Shown here in pieces: positions 37,875 to 46,305 of a stretch of 64,000 bases of DNA (positions are counted from its first letter, which is position 1; every line of letters starts with the position of its first letter). Source of the stretch: Gemmatimonadota bacterium. GTDB lineage: Bacteria > Gemmatimonadota > Gemmatimonadetes > Palauibacterales > Palauibacteraceae. Made by a program: the position numbers and the translations under genes. The stretch spans positions 1 through 64,000 of the forward strand of contig JAJDWE010000041.1 in the NCBI GenBank assembly GCA_022825725.1, given 5' to 3'. A model generated the notes under the pieces. That model did no database searches. It was given only the letters and a program-made list of their open reading frames with translations, and was not told the origin of the DNA.

Positions 37875-39550
37875 CCGCCGCGGGTTTCGGTGAGGTGGCG
37901 GGCGGGGCCCTTCAGCACGTGGCCCGGCTTCGCGCCGGTGACGGAGCCGTCGAGGATCACGGGGACGCCGTTCACGATCACGTGGTGGATGCCGGCCGAG
38001 TAGCGGTGCGGGTCGACGTAGTCGGCGCGGTCGATGATGCGGTCGGCGTCGAAGACGGTGATGTCCGCCCACATGCCGGGCGCGATCCGGCCGCGCTCGG
38101 ACTGGCCGATCTGGTCGGTCGACATCGAGGTCATCTTCCGGATCGCTTCCTCCAGCGTGAGCACGCCCATCTCGCGCACGTAGCGCCCCAAGATGCGCGG
38201 AAACGTTCCGTAGCTGCGGGGATGCGGGAAACCGAGGCCGTATCCGACCGGGTCTCCGTCCGTCTCGAACATCGCCTGCGGGTGCCGCATGATGCGGATG
38301 ACGTCCGCCTCGTCCATGAAGTGGTAGATGGCGCTGAAGCCGCCCGCCAACTGGAGTTCGATCGCGAGTTGCACGCCGGTGGCGTCGTTGTTCGGCATCC
38401 CCCGGTCCGCGGCGAGGTCCGACATCCGCATCCCGTTGTATTCGGGGAAGGCGCGGAGCGTGCGGAACTGGATGCGTGACAGGTCCCCGCCGGTCCAGTC
38501 CCGGTTCATCCACTCCTCCGTCTCCCGCTCCACCCGCGCCCGGGTCTCGGGGTCCGTCACGCGCACCCGGAAGGAGTCGATGCCGCCGGCCAGCACCCAT
38601 TGCGGGAAGAGCACGCTGGAGCCCGTGCTTCCGGCGGTGTACGGGTAGATGTCGACCTTGACGTCGATCCCCTCCGCTCGGGCCGAGTCCACGAGCGCGA
38701 GGGATTCGACCGTCTTGCCCCAGTTCTCCACCCCCATCGCCTTGAAGTGGTTGATCTGGACCGGAAGCCCGCCCTCGGCGCCGATGCGGATCGCCTCGCG
38801 CACGGCCGGCAGGAGACCGCGCGCCTCATCCCGCATGTGCGTGTAGTAGATGCCGCCGTACTCCGCCGCGACCTTCGCGAGTTCGATGACCTCCTCCGTC
38901 TCGGCGTAGTTCGCGGGGACGTAGAGGAGCCCCGTCGCGAGCCCGAGCGCGCCGTCCTCCATCGCCTCGCGCACGAGGTCGCGCATCTCGTCGAGTTCCT
39001 CCGGCGTCGGCGCGCGGTCTTCCATCCCGAGCACCTGCTCGCGGGTCCAGGTGTGGCCCGCGAAGAAGCCGATGTTGGGCGCGACCTCGAGATCCTCGGT
39101 GTATTCGCGCAGCGGGTACGGCTGGTCGCCGCTGTGGAGGGACGGGAGGATGGTCGTGATCCCCTGGCGGATGAAGTTCTCGGCGAGCGGCCGCCGGTGG
39201 ACCTGGTTCTGGACGTGGTTGTGGTGGTCGATGAACCCCGGGGAGACGATGAGGCCGGAGGCGTCGATCTCCTCGGCCCCCTGTCCCGAGAGCCCGCCAT
39301 CGCGGGCGACTTCGGCCACGCGGCCGTCGCGGATTCCCACGTCGGCGGTGAAGCGGTCCGCCCCCGTCCCGTCGACGACGGTGCCGCCCACGATGACGAG
39401 GTCGAAGGCGGCATCACCCGCGCCGGCGGACGACGAATCATCCGCCGACTCCGGCACGACGGTGCACGCGGCAAGACCCATCCCCGCGGCGAGGAGGGTC
39501 GCTCGGCCGGGGGCGAGCCGGGTCGTGCGCCCGGGGGCGCGGCGAATCAT
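37871..39550 (-). CDS. N-acyl-D-amino-acid deacylase / D-aminoacylase family lipoprotein
   Basis: Lipobox GMGLAAC; DLVIVGGTVVDGTGADRFTADVGIRDGRVA; VSPGFIDHHNHVQNQV; GLLYVPANYAETEEVIELAKVAAEYGGIYYTHMRDE; RGRIAPGMWADITVFD. Confidence 0.92.
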   Translation of the reverse strand: MIRRAPGRTTRLAPGRATLLAAGMGLAACTVVPESADDSSSAGAGDAAFDLVIVGGTVVDGTGADRFTADVGIRDGRVAEVARDGGLSGQGAEEIDASGLIVSPGFIDHHNHVQNQVHRRPLAENFIRQGITTILPSLHSGDQPYPLREYTEDLEVAPNIGFFAGHTWTREQVLGMEDRAPTPEELDEMRDLVREAMEDGALGLATGLLYVPANYAETEEVIELAKVAAEYGGIYYTHMRDEARGLLPAVREAIRIGAEGGLPVQINHFKAMGVENWGKTVESLALVDSARAEGIDVKVDIYPYTAGSTGSSVLFPQWVLAGGIDSFRVRVTDPETRARVERETEEWMNRDWTGGDLSRIQFRTLRAFPEYNGMRMSDLAADRGMPNNDATGVQLAIELQLAGGFSAIYHFMDEADVIRIMRHPQAMFETDGDPVGYGLGFPHPRSYGTFPRILGRYVREMGVLTLEEAIRKMTSMSTDQIGQSERGRIAPGMWADITVFDADRIIDRADYVDPHRYSAGIHHVIVNGVPVILDGSVTGAKPGHVLKGPARHLTETRGG

Positions 39551-40959
39551 GACCCTCTCGTGCTGGTCTGCGTCTGCTGCCCCTCCTCCATCTCCCACAC
39601 CGGGACGCCGTCCCGCTTGTAGACGATCCCGTCCTTGATCACGTCTGTGACGTAGCCGAGCACGTTGATGTCGAACAGCGGGTTGCCGTCGACCACGATG
39701 ATGTCGGCGAGCTTGCCGGGCTCGATCGTCCCGATCTCACGCAGCCCGAGCACCTCCGCGGACACCTTCGTCGCCGCCGAAATCGCCTCGATCTCCGTCA
39801 TCCCCATGTCGACGAATGCCGACACCTCCCGCCACGCGGACTCGGCGTGGAAGTTGAGCGGGGATCCGGTGTCCGTGCCCATCGCCATCAGCGCGTCGGC
39901 TTCGATGAACTGGCGCGAGGCGCCCTCGCTGTTGCGGATTTGCCGCGGCGTGCTGAGGAAGTAGGGCTTCCGCCAGAAGTCGTCCTTCGTGTACGAGGCC
40001 AGCACCTGCTCGCGGATCGGGGGCGGGAAGCTGTCGATGATGTCCGGGTCCCACAGCCGCTCCGGGAACTCCACCGTGGCGGGATAGATCCAGATCCGGT
40101 GCGAGATCGTCTGCACGACAGGGATCCCCTCCATCGCGATGTGGTCGACGAGTTCCTGCGAGTACGGGGGGACGCTGCCGCCCGATCCCGCGTGCTGGAG
40201 CACGTCGCAACCGCCGCGGATCGCCCCCCAAACGACTTCCTCCGCGTAGACGTGGCAGTGGATGGGGACGCCGGCCGGGCCCGCTACGGCCTTGATCGCC
40301 CGCATGTCCTCCTCCGTCGTCCCGATCCACGTCTTGATGACGTCGACGCCCGCGTCGATCAGCATTCGCGTGCGCTCCGCCGCCTCCTCGGGCGTGCGGT
40401 GGAGGACGCGGAGTTCGTCCGGGAGGAAGCCCCACGCGTAGCGCGTGACCCACGGGCCGCTGGCGAGGAGCCGGGGCCCGGGCACCTCGTTTCGGTTCAC
40501 CCGGTCGCGGAAGGCGAGGCTCGACATCGGCGCCGCGAGATCGACCCCCGCGGTCACACCCGCCGCGAGCAGCTGCTTGGCGGACGTCTCGTAGACGAGT
40601 TCGTCATTCCCCTCGAACCACGGGAACCACTGACTGTAGTCGCCGTGTCCGAGAATCATGATGTGGACGTGTGCGTCGACCATCCCCGGCATCATCGTCT
40701 TGCCGCGGGTATCGATGACCTCCGCGTCCGCCGGGATATCGATCTCGGCCGCGGGTCCGACCGCGACGATCCGGTTCCCTTCGATCACGACGGCCGCGTG
40801 GTGGATCGGGGGCACCTCGTACCCATCGAGAAGCTGGCCGCCAACCAGCGCGAGCGTCCGGTCCTGGGCCGCGGCGGACGGGACTGCGATGAGAACGGCG
40901 AAGGCGGCGAGCGCGAGAGCTCCGGTCGTCGGGGCGGGTCGGCGGGCGGGAATCATCAT
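39547..40959 (-). CDS. Secreted amidohydrolase family protein (imidazolonepropionase-like)
   Basis: GKTMMPGMVDAHVHIMI; GVTAGVDLAAP; MGTDTGSPLNFHAESAWRE; IGTIEPGKLADIIVVDGNPL. ATGA overlap with the downstream deacylase. Confidence 0.93.
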   Translation of the reverse strand: MMIPARRPAPTTGALALAAFAVLIAVPSAAAQDRTLALVGGQLLDGYEVPPIHHAAVVIEGNRIVAVGPAAEIDIPADAEVIDTRGKTMMPGMVDAHVHIMILGHGDYSQWFPWFEGNDELVYETSAKQLLAAGVTAGVDLAAPMSSLAFRDRVNRNEVPGPRLLASGPWVTRYAWGFLPDELRVLHRTPEEAAERTRMLIDAGVDVIKTWIGTTEEDMRAIKAVAGPAGVPIHCHVYAEEVVWGAIRGGCDVLQHAGSGGSVPPYSQELVDHIAMEGIPVVQTISHRIWIYPATVEFPERLWDPDIIDSFPPPIREQVLASYTKDDFWRKPYFLSTPRQIRNSEGASRQFIEADALMAMGTDTGSPLNFHAESAWREVSAFVDMGMTEIEAISAATKVSAEVLGLREIGTIEPGKLADIIVVDGNPLFDINVLGYVTDVIKDGIVYKRDGVPVWEMEEGQQTQTSTRGS

Positions 40960-41091
40960 GGCCTCCTCTGCCTTGCGCGGGCTGGTCGCTGAGCCCTTGA
41001 AACGTGCGGCGCGGGCGGGCCGCGCGGCAATGCCGGCGATGACGCGCCGTTGATCGCCTCCGCCATTCCGTGATCGACAGCGCGGGCGGGT

Positions 41092-42036
41092 CTAGCGGCC
41101 GCGGTAGGTGGGGACGCGCTTTTGGGCGAAGGCTTCGAGGCCCTCGCGCCAGTCTTCGGAGGCCATGCAGGTGGAGAGCGCTTCGGCCTCGAGGCGGAGC
41201 GCCTCTTCGTGATCGACGGATTCCGCGCGGTCGAGCACGCGCTTGGCGAGGCGCATCGAGATCGGGGCGTTGCGGGCGAGTTGTGCGGCGAGGTCCCGGG
41301 CGGCAGGGAGGACCTCTTCCGCGGGCAGCACCTGGTTCGCCAGTCCCCACGCGCCGGCTTCCTCGGGAGTGAAGTAGCGCCCCAGCAGGATCAACTCGGC
41401 CGCCCGGGCGTGTCCCACGCGCCGGCGGAGCGTGTAGGCCGTGCCGCCGCCGATGAAGGTCCCCAGCGCGACTTCCGGCATGCGCAGCTTCGCCTCCTCC
41501 GCCACGATGACGAAGTCGCACGAGAGGGCGAGTTCGCAGCCCGCTCCGATCGCGTGTCCGTTCACGGCCGCGACCACGGGCTGCGGCAGCGTCTGGAGGG
41601 CCCGGTACACCCGCTGTCCCCTGTCGATGTAATCGCGGCGCCTTCGCTGCGAGCCGGCGGGCGCGGCTCGTACTCCGCGGGACACCCGCTCTGCCGAATC
41701 GACGTGGACGCGGCGCCCGTCCACGGGGGGTGTTTCGTCGCGGTGCGCCTTGAGGTCCGCCCCGGAGCAGAACCCACGGCCCGCGCCCGTCAGGATGACG
41801 ACGCGGGTCTCGAAGTCGGCCGCGATGCGCGCGAGTTCGGCCTCCAGCATCTCGTACATGGGGAGGCTGACGGCGTTGAGGCGATGGGGACGGTTGAGGC
41901 GGAGGATCCGGATTGGACCCTCCGCCTCGACCAGAAGCGGGACTTCGGCTGCGGCGCTCAGCTTCCCGCGTCGTCCGTCGTCGTGACGGGCTTCGCCGGC
42001 TTCACGTGCATCTCGAGCCAGCGATCGGTCTCCCAC
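41092..42036 (-). CDS. Enoyl-CoA hydratase/isomerase family protein (start uncertain)
   Basis: IRILRLNRPHRLNAVSLPMYEML; VVAAVNGHAIGAGCELALSCDFVIVAEEAKLRMPEVALG. True start is probably near 41950; no clear ATG/GTG there. Confidence 0.85.
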   Translation of the reverse strand: MGDRSLARDAREAGEARHDDGRRGKLSAAAEVPLLVEAEGPIRILRLNRPHRLNAVSLPMYEMLEAELARIAADFETRVVILTGAGRGFCSGADLKAHRDETPPVDGRRVHVDSAERVSRGVRAAPAGSQRRRRDYIDRGQRVYRALQTLPQPVVAAVNGHAIGAGCELALSCDFVIVAEEAKLRMPEVALGTFIGGGTAYTLRRRVGHARAAELILLGRYFTPEEAGAWGLANQVLPAEEVLPAARDLAAQLARNAPISMRLAKRVLDRAESVDHEEALRLEAEALSTCMASEDWREGLEAFAQKRVPTYRGR

Positions 42037-44429
42037 AGGACGTGCAGCACCGACTCGCGCGCCGCGTAGCCGTGGCTCTCAGCCGGCAGGAAGACGAGCC
42101 GCGCCGTCGCGCCCAGCCCCTTGAGCGCCGCGTAGAAGCGCCGCGACTGGATGGGGAAGGTGCCCGAGTTGTTGTCGTCCTCGCCGTGGATGATGAGGAT
42201 GGGCTCGTTCACCTTGTCCGCGTGCATGAAGGGCGACATGTAAAGGTAGAGGTCCGGGTCCTCCCAGAAGAGCCGCTGCTCCCGCTGGAAGCCGAACGGC
42301 GTCAGCGTCCGGTTGTACGCGCCGCTCCGCGCCACGCCGGCCCGGAAGATGTCCGAGTGGGCGAGCAGGTTGCCGGTCATGAAGGCGCCGTAGGAGTGTC
42401 CGCCGACGCCGACGCGGTCCGGATCCACGACCCCGCGCCGCACGCCCTCGTCGACCGCCGCCTGGGCGTTCGCCACCAGTTGCTCGCGGAAGGAGTCGTT
42501 GGGCTCCGCGTCGCCCTCGCCGATGACCGGCATCGACGCGTTGTCGAGCACGGCATAGCCCCGGGTCACGTACGGGACGGCGCCGCCGTAGGGGATCCGC
42601 GTGAACTGGTACGGCGAGTCGCGCCGCTGGCCGGCCGCCGCCGCGCTCTTGAACTCGGTCGGATACGCCCACACGAAGGTCGGGAGCGGACCGTCGCGCT
42701 CCTGGTCGTAGTCCGCAGGCAGGTAGAGCGTGGCGGAGAGCGGGATGCCGTCCCCGCGCTCATACTGGATCGCCTCCTTGCGGACGCCGGCGAACTGCGG
42801 ATACGGGTGCGGGAATTCGGTCACCGCGCTGCTCGTCCCCCCCTCGAGGTCGCGCAGGAAGTAGTTCGGGGGCTCGTCCACCGATTCCCGCCGCGTCATC
42901 AGCCGCCCGTCTTCGAGGAGCGTGACCACGCCCTCGTAGTACGGTGCCTCGGAGCGGAACAACTCCTCTTCCTCACCCGTCTCGAGGTTCCGCTTCCTGA
43001 GGAAGGGACGGTTGCCTTCGGGCGAAGCGCCCTGTCCCGCCAGGAAGATCGAGGACCCCCCGTCGGCCGTCATGAGGACGCCCTGGCCGCGCTCGTTCGT
43101 CGTGAACATCGGGAACCCGGGGTCGTTGTACCGGTCCTCCGTCTGGAGGTCGAAGATCAGTTCCATCTCGCCCGGGGCGTCCGGATCGATGCGGTAGGTG
43201 CGCTGCTGGCGGGTCGAGAACCAGTTCTCGCTCACGAAGGCGAACCCCTCCTCCGCCCACATCACGCCGCCGTAGCGGAGGGGGAGCGAGGCGATCGCCA
43301 CGGGTTCGCCGGAGAAGGGCGCCGCGTGCGTGAACACCCGGTCGCGGATCTCCGCCTCGGCGAGGGCGTCGCCGCCGTCCTGTGCCTCCGTCCAGTACAG
43401 CGTCGCGTCCGCGTCCGCGCGCCACGAGATCGACCGCACGCCCGTTGGAACCGACCCGAACGACGTGGGGACGCCATCCTGGAGCGGGAGTTCAGCGACC
43501 TGGTGAACCACGTTCCCCTGCGTGTCCCACACCTCGATCGTGCTCGGGAAGCGGGAGGCCGGCACCTGGTACGAGTACGGCCGGTGGGTCGTTTGCACGA
43601 GCAGATGCTCGCCGTCCGGCGACGGCGAGGAGCCCGAGAAGATCGAGGGATCGCCGACCATGGCCACGGATCCGTCGAGACCGACGCGGGCCAGCTGAGA
43701 CGTCGAGTAGTACTCGTAGAGCGCCTCATCGTGCTGATCCTGCAGCAGGTCCTGATAGGTGCGGGCGGGGGCCGCTTCTCCCGACGTCTCCTCGATCATG
43801 GGCGCCGTCGGGACCATCGGCTCGGCGGGCGCCGGGCCGCGGCCGGGCGGCACCGCCCTGGCGTAGAGGAAGTCCCCTTCCGGCGACCAGTTGAACGGAG
43901 CCCCGAAGCCCACGTTCACGAGGTCGAGGTCCGAGAGCCGCCGCGCCGCCGCGGACGCGACGTCGAGGATCCAGAGTTGCACGGCCGAGTCGGTGTCGTG
44001 CGTGAACGCCACCGCGCTCCCGTTCGGCGACCAGCGCGTGTTGCGGATGCGCGGATTCTCCGGAAGGCCGGTCACGGCGCGCTCTTCCCCGTCGAAGGTG
44101 CGAAGCGCGAGACCGTTCGAGGGCCGCGCTCGGCTGGGGCCGTTCGTGCGCGGGTTGATGCGCAGTCCGGCGATCCGCAGCTCCGGCGCCGCGACCTCGG
44201 CGATCGACGGCAGGCTGGGCCGCATCGTGAGCAGCATCACCGACTCGTCGGGACTCAGGCTGATCCCCGGGGTCGCCGGGGCGTCGACGAGCGCGGCGAG
44301 TTCGGCGGCCGGCGTCTGGTAGCCGTCGGCGCCCTCCTGCGCGGCGACATCCGCCGTGGCCGCGGCGAGGAGGAACGCGAAGGAGAGCGAGAATCGAAGG
44401 ACTCGGGGACTGCGGTGATCGTGTCGCAT
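41958..44429 (-). CDS. S9 family prolyl oligopeptidase-type peptidase
   Basis: Signal peptide MRHDHRSPRVLRFSLSFAFLLAAATADVAAQ; GVGGHSYGAFMTGNLLAHSDIF (GxSxG), LIIHGEDDNNSGTFPIQSRRFY, PAESHGYAARESVLHVLWE. Start trimmed from ORF 41958..45284. Confidence 0.93.
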   Translation of the reverse strand: MRHDHRSPRVLRFSLSFAFLLAAATADVAAQEGADGYQTPAAELAALVDAPATPGISLSPDESVMLLTMRPSLPSIAEVAAPELRIAGLRINPRTNGPSRARPSNGLALRTFDGEERAVTGLPENPRIRNTRWSPNGSAVAFTHDTDSAVQLWILDVASAAARRLSDLDLVNVGFGAPFNWSPEGDFLYARAVPPGRGPAPAEPMVPTAPMIEETSGEAAPARTYQDLLQDQHDEALYEYYSTSQLARVGLDGSVAMVGDPSIFSGSSPSPDGEHLLVQTTHRPYSYQVPASRFPSTIEVWDTQGNVVHQVAELPLQDGVPTSFGSVPTGVRSISWRADADATLYWTEAQDGGDALAEAEIRDRVFTHAAPFSGEPVAIASLPLRYGGVMWAEEGFAFVSENWFSTRQQRTYRIDPDAPGEMELIFDLQTEDRYNDPGFPMFTTNERGQGVLMTADGGSSIFLAGQGASPEGNRPFLRKRNLETGEEEELFRSEAPYYEGVVTLLEDGRLMTRRESVDEPPNYFLRDLEGGTSSAVTEFPHPYPQFAGVRKEAIQYERGDGIPLSATLYLPADYDQERDGPLPTFVWAYPTEFKSAAAAGQRRDSPYQFTRIPYGGAVPYVTRGYAVLDNASMPVIGEGDAEPNDSFREQLVANAQAAVDEGVRRGVVDPDRVGVGGHSYGAFMTGNLLAHSDIFRAGVARSGAYNRTLTPFGFQREQRLFWEDPDLYLYMSPFMHADKVNEPILIIHGEDDNNSGTFPIQSRRFYAALKGLGATARLVFLPAESHGYAARESVLHVLWETDRWLEMHVKPAKPVTTTDDAGS

Positions 44430-44621
44430 TGTACAGGCTCCAGCTGATGACCGACGTCGTGTGGATCGTGACCGTGGCAACGGTGGCATAGTCCGAACCG
44501 CCCGTAGCGCACGCAAGACGCGCCGCTGTCGCGCGCGCGACCCCGGTGCGATAGCGTTTCCGGGCCCGCGGACGGCAGCGGCGTTCGCAGGCACACACAA
44601 AAGGGAAAGGACGACAGGGAG

Positions 44622-45323
44622 ATGCGGATGATGGACGCGCGTTACCTCCGGCTGTTTGCGGCGGGCGCCCTGGTGGCGGCGGGGTCGGCCGGCTGCGCAC
44701 CGGGGGGAGATACCGAAGATGCCGACGCATCCGGCGCGGCGGCCGAGGAGATGGCCCAGGTGGCGGCTCAGGAAGCGGCCCAGGTGGCGCTCGGGCCGGT
44801 GGATGGGCACGACCTGCCTCCGGCGGACCTCGAGCGGGTGCTCGCAGGCAGCCCCGCGCCCGACTTCACCGCCCTTTCGAGCACGGGCGAGCCGATCACG
44901 CTTTCGGACTTCCGCGGGGAGAAGGACGTCATCCTCTTCTTCTACCGCGGCCACTGGTGACCGTACTGCGCAAAGCAGCTCGGAGAGCTGCGTGACTTCA
45001 TGACGCCCGAACAGCGCGAACGAACCCAGCTCCTGGCGATCGCCCCGGACAGCCCCGAGGACATCGGACTCATGGTCGACCGCGTCCTCGAAGACTACGA
45101 CTACGCCCTCGACTTCCCGCTCCTGTCCGATGACGGATCCGCGATCACCAACCGCTACGGACTCCTGAACGAGGAGGACGGGCGCGGGCGCCAGATCCCG
45201 CACCCCACGACCTACGTCATCGACATGGACGGGACGGTGCGCTGGAGCTTCACCGAGGTGGACTACCGCATCCGCCCCGAGCACGCCGACATCCTGGCCG
45301 CGCTCGAAGCCCTGGAACCCTAG
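44622..45323 (+). CDS. Probable selenoprotein: AhpC/TSA peroxiredoxin-like lipoprotein with in-frame TGA (Sec) at 44958-44960
   Basis: ...APDFTALSSTGEPITLSDFRGEKDVILFFYRGHW-[TGA]-PYCAKQLGELRDFMTPEQRERTQLLAIAPDSPEDIGLMVDRVLEDYDYALDFPLLSDDGSAITNRYGLL...HPTTYVIDMDGTVRWSFTEVDYRIRP. TGA replaces the Cys of the family FYRGxWCPYC motif; same frame continues to TAG at 45321-45323. Confidence 0.88.
44975..44991 (+). promoter_or_regulatory. Candidate bacterial SECIS hairpin GCAGCTC-GGA-GAGCTGC downstream of the in-frame TGA
   Basis: Perfect 7-bp stem; loop GGA lies 22-24 nt after the TGA, in the bacterial SECIS window. Confidence 0.7.
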
Positions 45324-45337
45324 CAGGCCGTGGCAAC

Positions 45338-45365
45338 AGCCCCGCTGCGTTCGAGCGGCGGGGCT
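45338..45365. terminator. GC-rich hairpin between convergent genes (AGCCCCGCTGC-GTTCGA-GCGGCGGGGCT)
   Basis: 11-nt arms with one mismatch, between the selenoprotein stop (45323) and the convergent SDR stop (45364). Confidence 0.55.
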
Positions 45366-46305
45366 ACCGCGAGGCGGCGTCCTCCAACCGGCAGCGGCCC
45401 ATGCGGCAGGTGAGGCCGGTGAGTTCCTGACTCAGCTCCCGGAGGCGGGCGCGCGCCTCCGGATCGTACGCCTGGGCGTTGGCCTCGGCGGGCCTGAGCC
45501 CGCTGAAGTACTGCCCGCTCTCGAATTCGTCGGAGTCGACGACCTGCATCGTCGCGTCGGCACCCTCGGCGATGGTGGCGCGCGGCGTCGCGCCCAGTCG
45601 CCGCACCATGCCGGTCGGCATGTACGTCGCCGGATGGAGTGAGCCCACCACGATGCCGGTCCCGGCCAGGTCCTCGGCGAGGTCGTGCGTGAACATGATC
45701 TGGGCGAGCTTGCTCTGAGCGTAGGCCCGGCGCCCGCTGAAGTCGTTCTCGATCATCACGTCGTCGAAGTCGATCGGCGTCTGCGCTCCGGATGAGACGT
45801 TCACGATGCGCGACGGCGTGCTCTCCAGAAGTCGCGGCATCAGCATGTGCGTGAGCAGGAAGGTGGAGAGGTAGTTCACCTGGAAGCGGTATTCGTGCCC
45901 GTCCTCGGTGACCCATCGCTCGTCCGGCGCCGACCCGAACCCCGCGTTGTTGATCAGGATGTCCATCCGGTCGTAGTCGGCCAGCAGCGTCTCGGCGAAG
46001 GCGCGGACCTCCGCGAACGATGCGAAGTCGGCGCGGTAGAAGCGGGCGCTCCCCGGGCCCGCCGCGTTGATGGCGTCCACCACCTCCGCTCCGCGCTCCT
46101 CGTTGCGCCCGTGGACGATGACGTGATCGCCCCGCGCGCCCAGCCGCAGGGCGAGTTCCCGGCCGAGGCCGGAGGTGGAGCCGGTGACCAGGACCACCTT
46201 CTGTCCGGCGGCCGGCGCAGGGGTGGCCTGGGCCATGACCTCCGTAACGGAAGCGGACCCGGCGGACATGAGGACGGCAGCGGCCATCGCGATTTTCGTT
46301 CTCAT
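45364..46305 (-). CDS. SDR family oxidoreductase with N-terminal signal peptide
   Basis: MRTKIAMAAAVLMSAGSASVTEVMAQ...VVLVTGSTSGLGRELALRLGARGDHVIVHGRN; LINNAGFG; NVSSGAQT; YAQSKLAQIMFT. Confidence 0.9.
   Translation of the reverse strand: MRTKIAMAAAVLMSAGSASVTEVMAQATPAPAAGQKVVLVTGSTSGLGRELALRLGARGDHVIVHGRNEERGAEVVDAINAAGPGSARFYRADFASFAEVRAFAETLLADYDRMDILINNAGFGSAPDERWVTEDGHEYRFQVNYLSTFLLTHMLMPRLLESTPSRIVNVSSGAQTPIDFDDVMIENDFSGRRAYAQSKLAQIMFTHDLAEDLAGTGIVVGSLHPATYMPTGMVRRLGATPRATIAEGADATMQVVDSDEFESGQYFSGLRPAEANAQAYDPEARARLRELSQELTGLTCRMGRCRLEDAASR

Noticed and set aside
44622-44960. ORF 44622..44960 as a complete 111-aa lipoprotein, or the locus as a pseudogene
   Set aside because: The frame continues intact past the TGA with the conserved peroxiredoxin C-terminus, and the TGA sits exactly at the catalytic Cys with a SECIS-like hairpin; selenocysteine read-through is the better explanation.
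44430-45284. N-terminal extension of minus-strand ORF 41958..45284
   Set aside because: Antisense to the selenoprotein gene; the S9 peptidase has a clear signal-peptide start at 44429.
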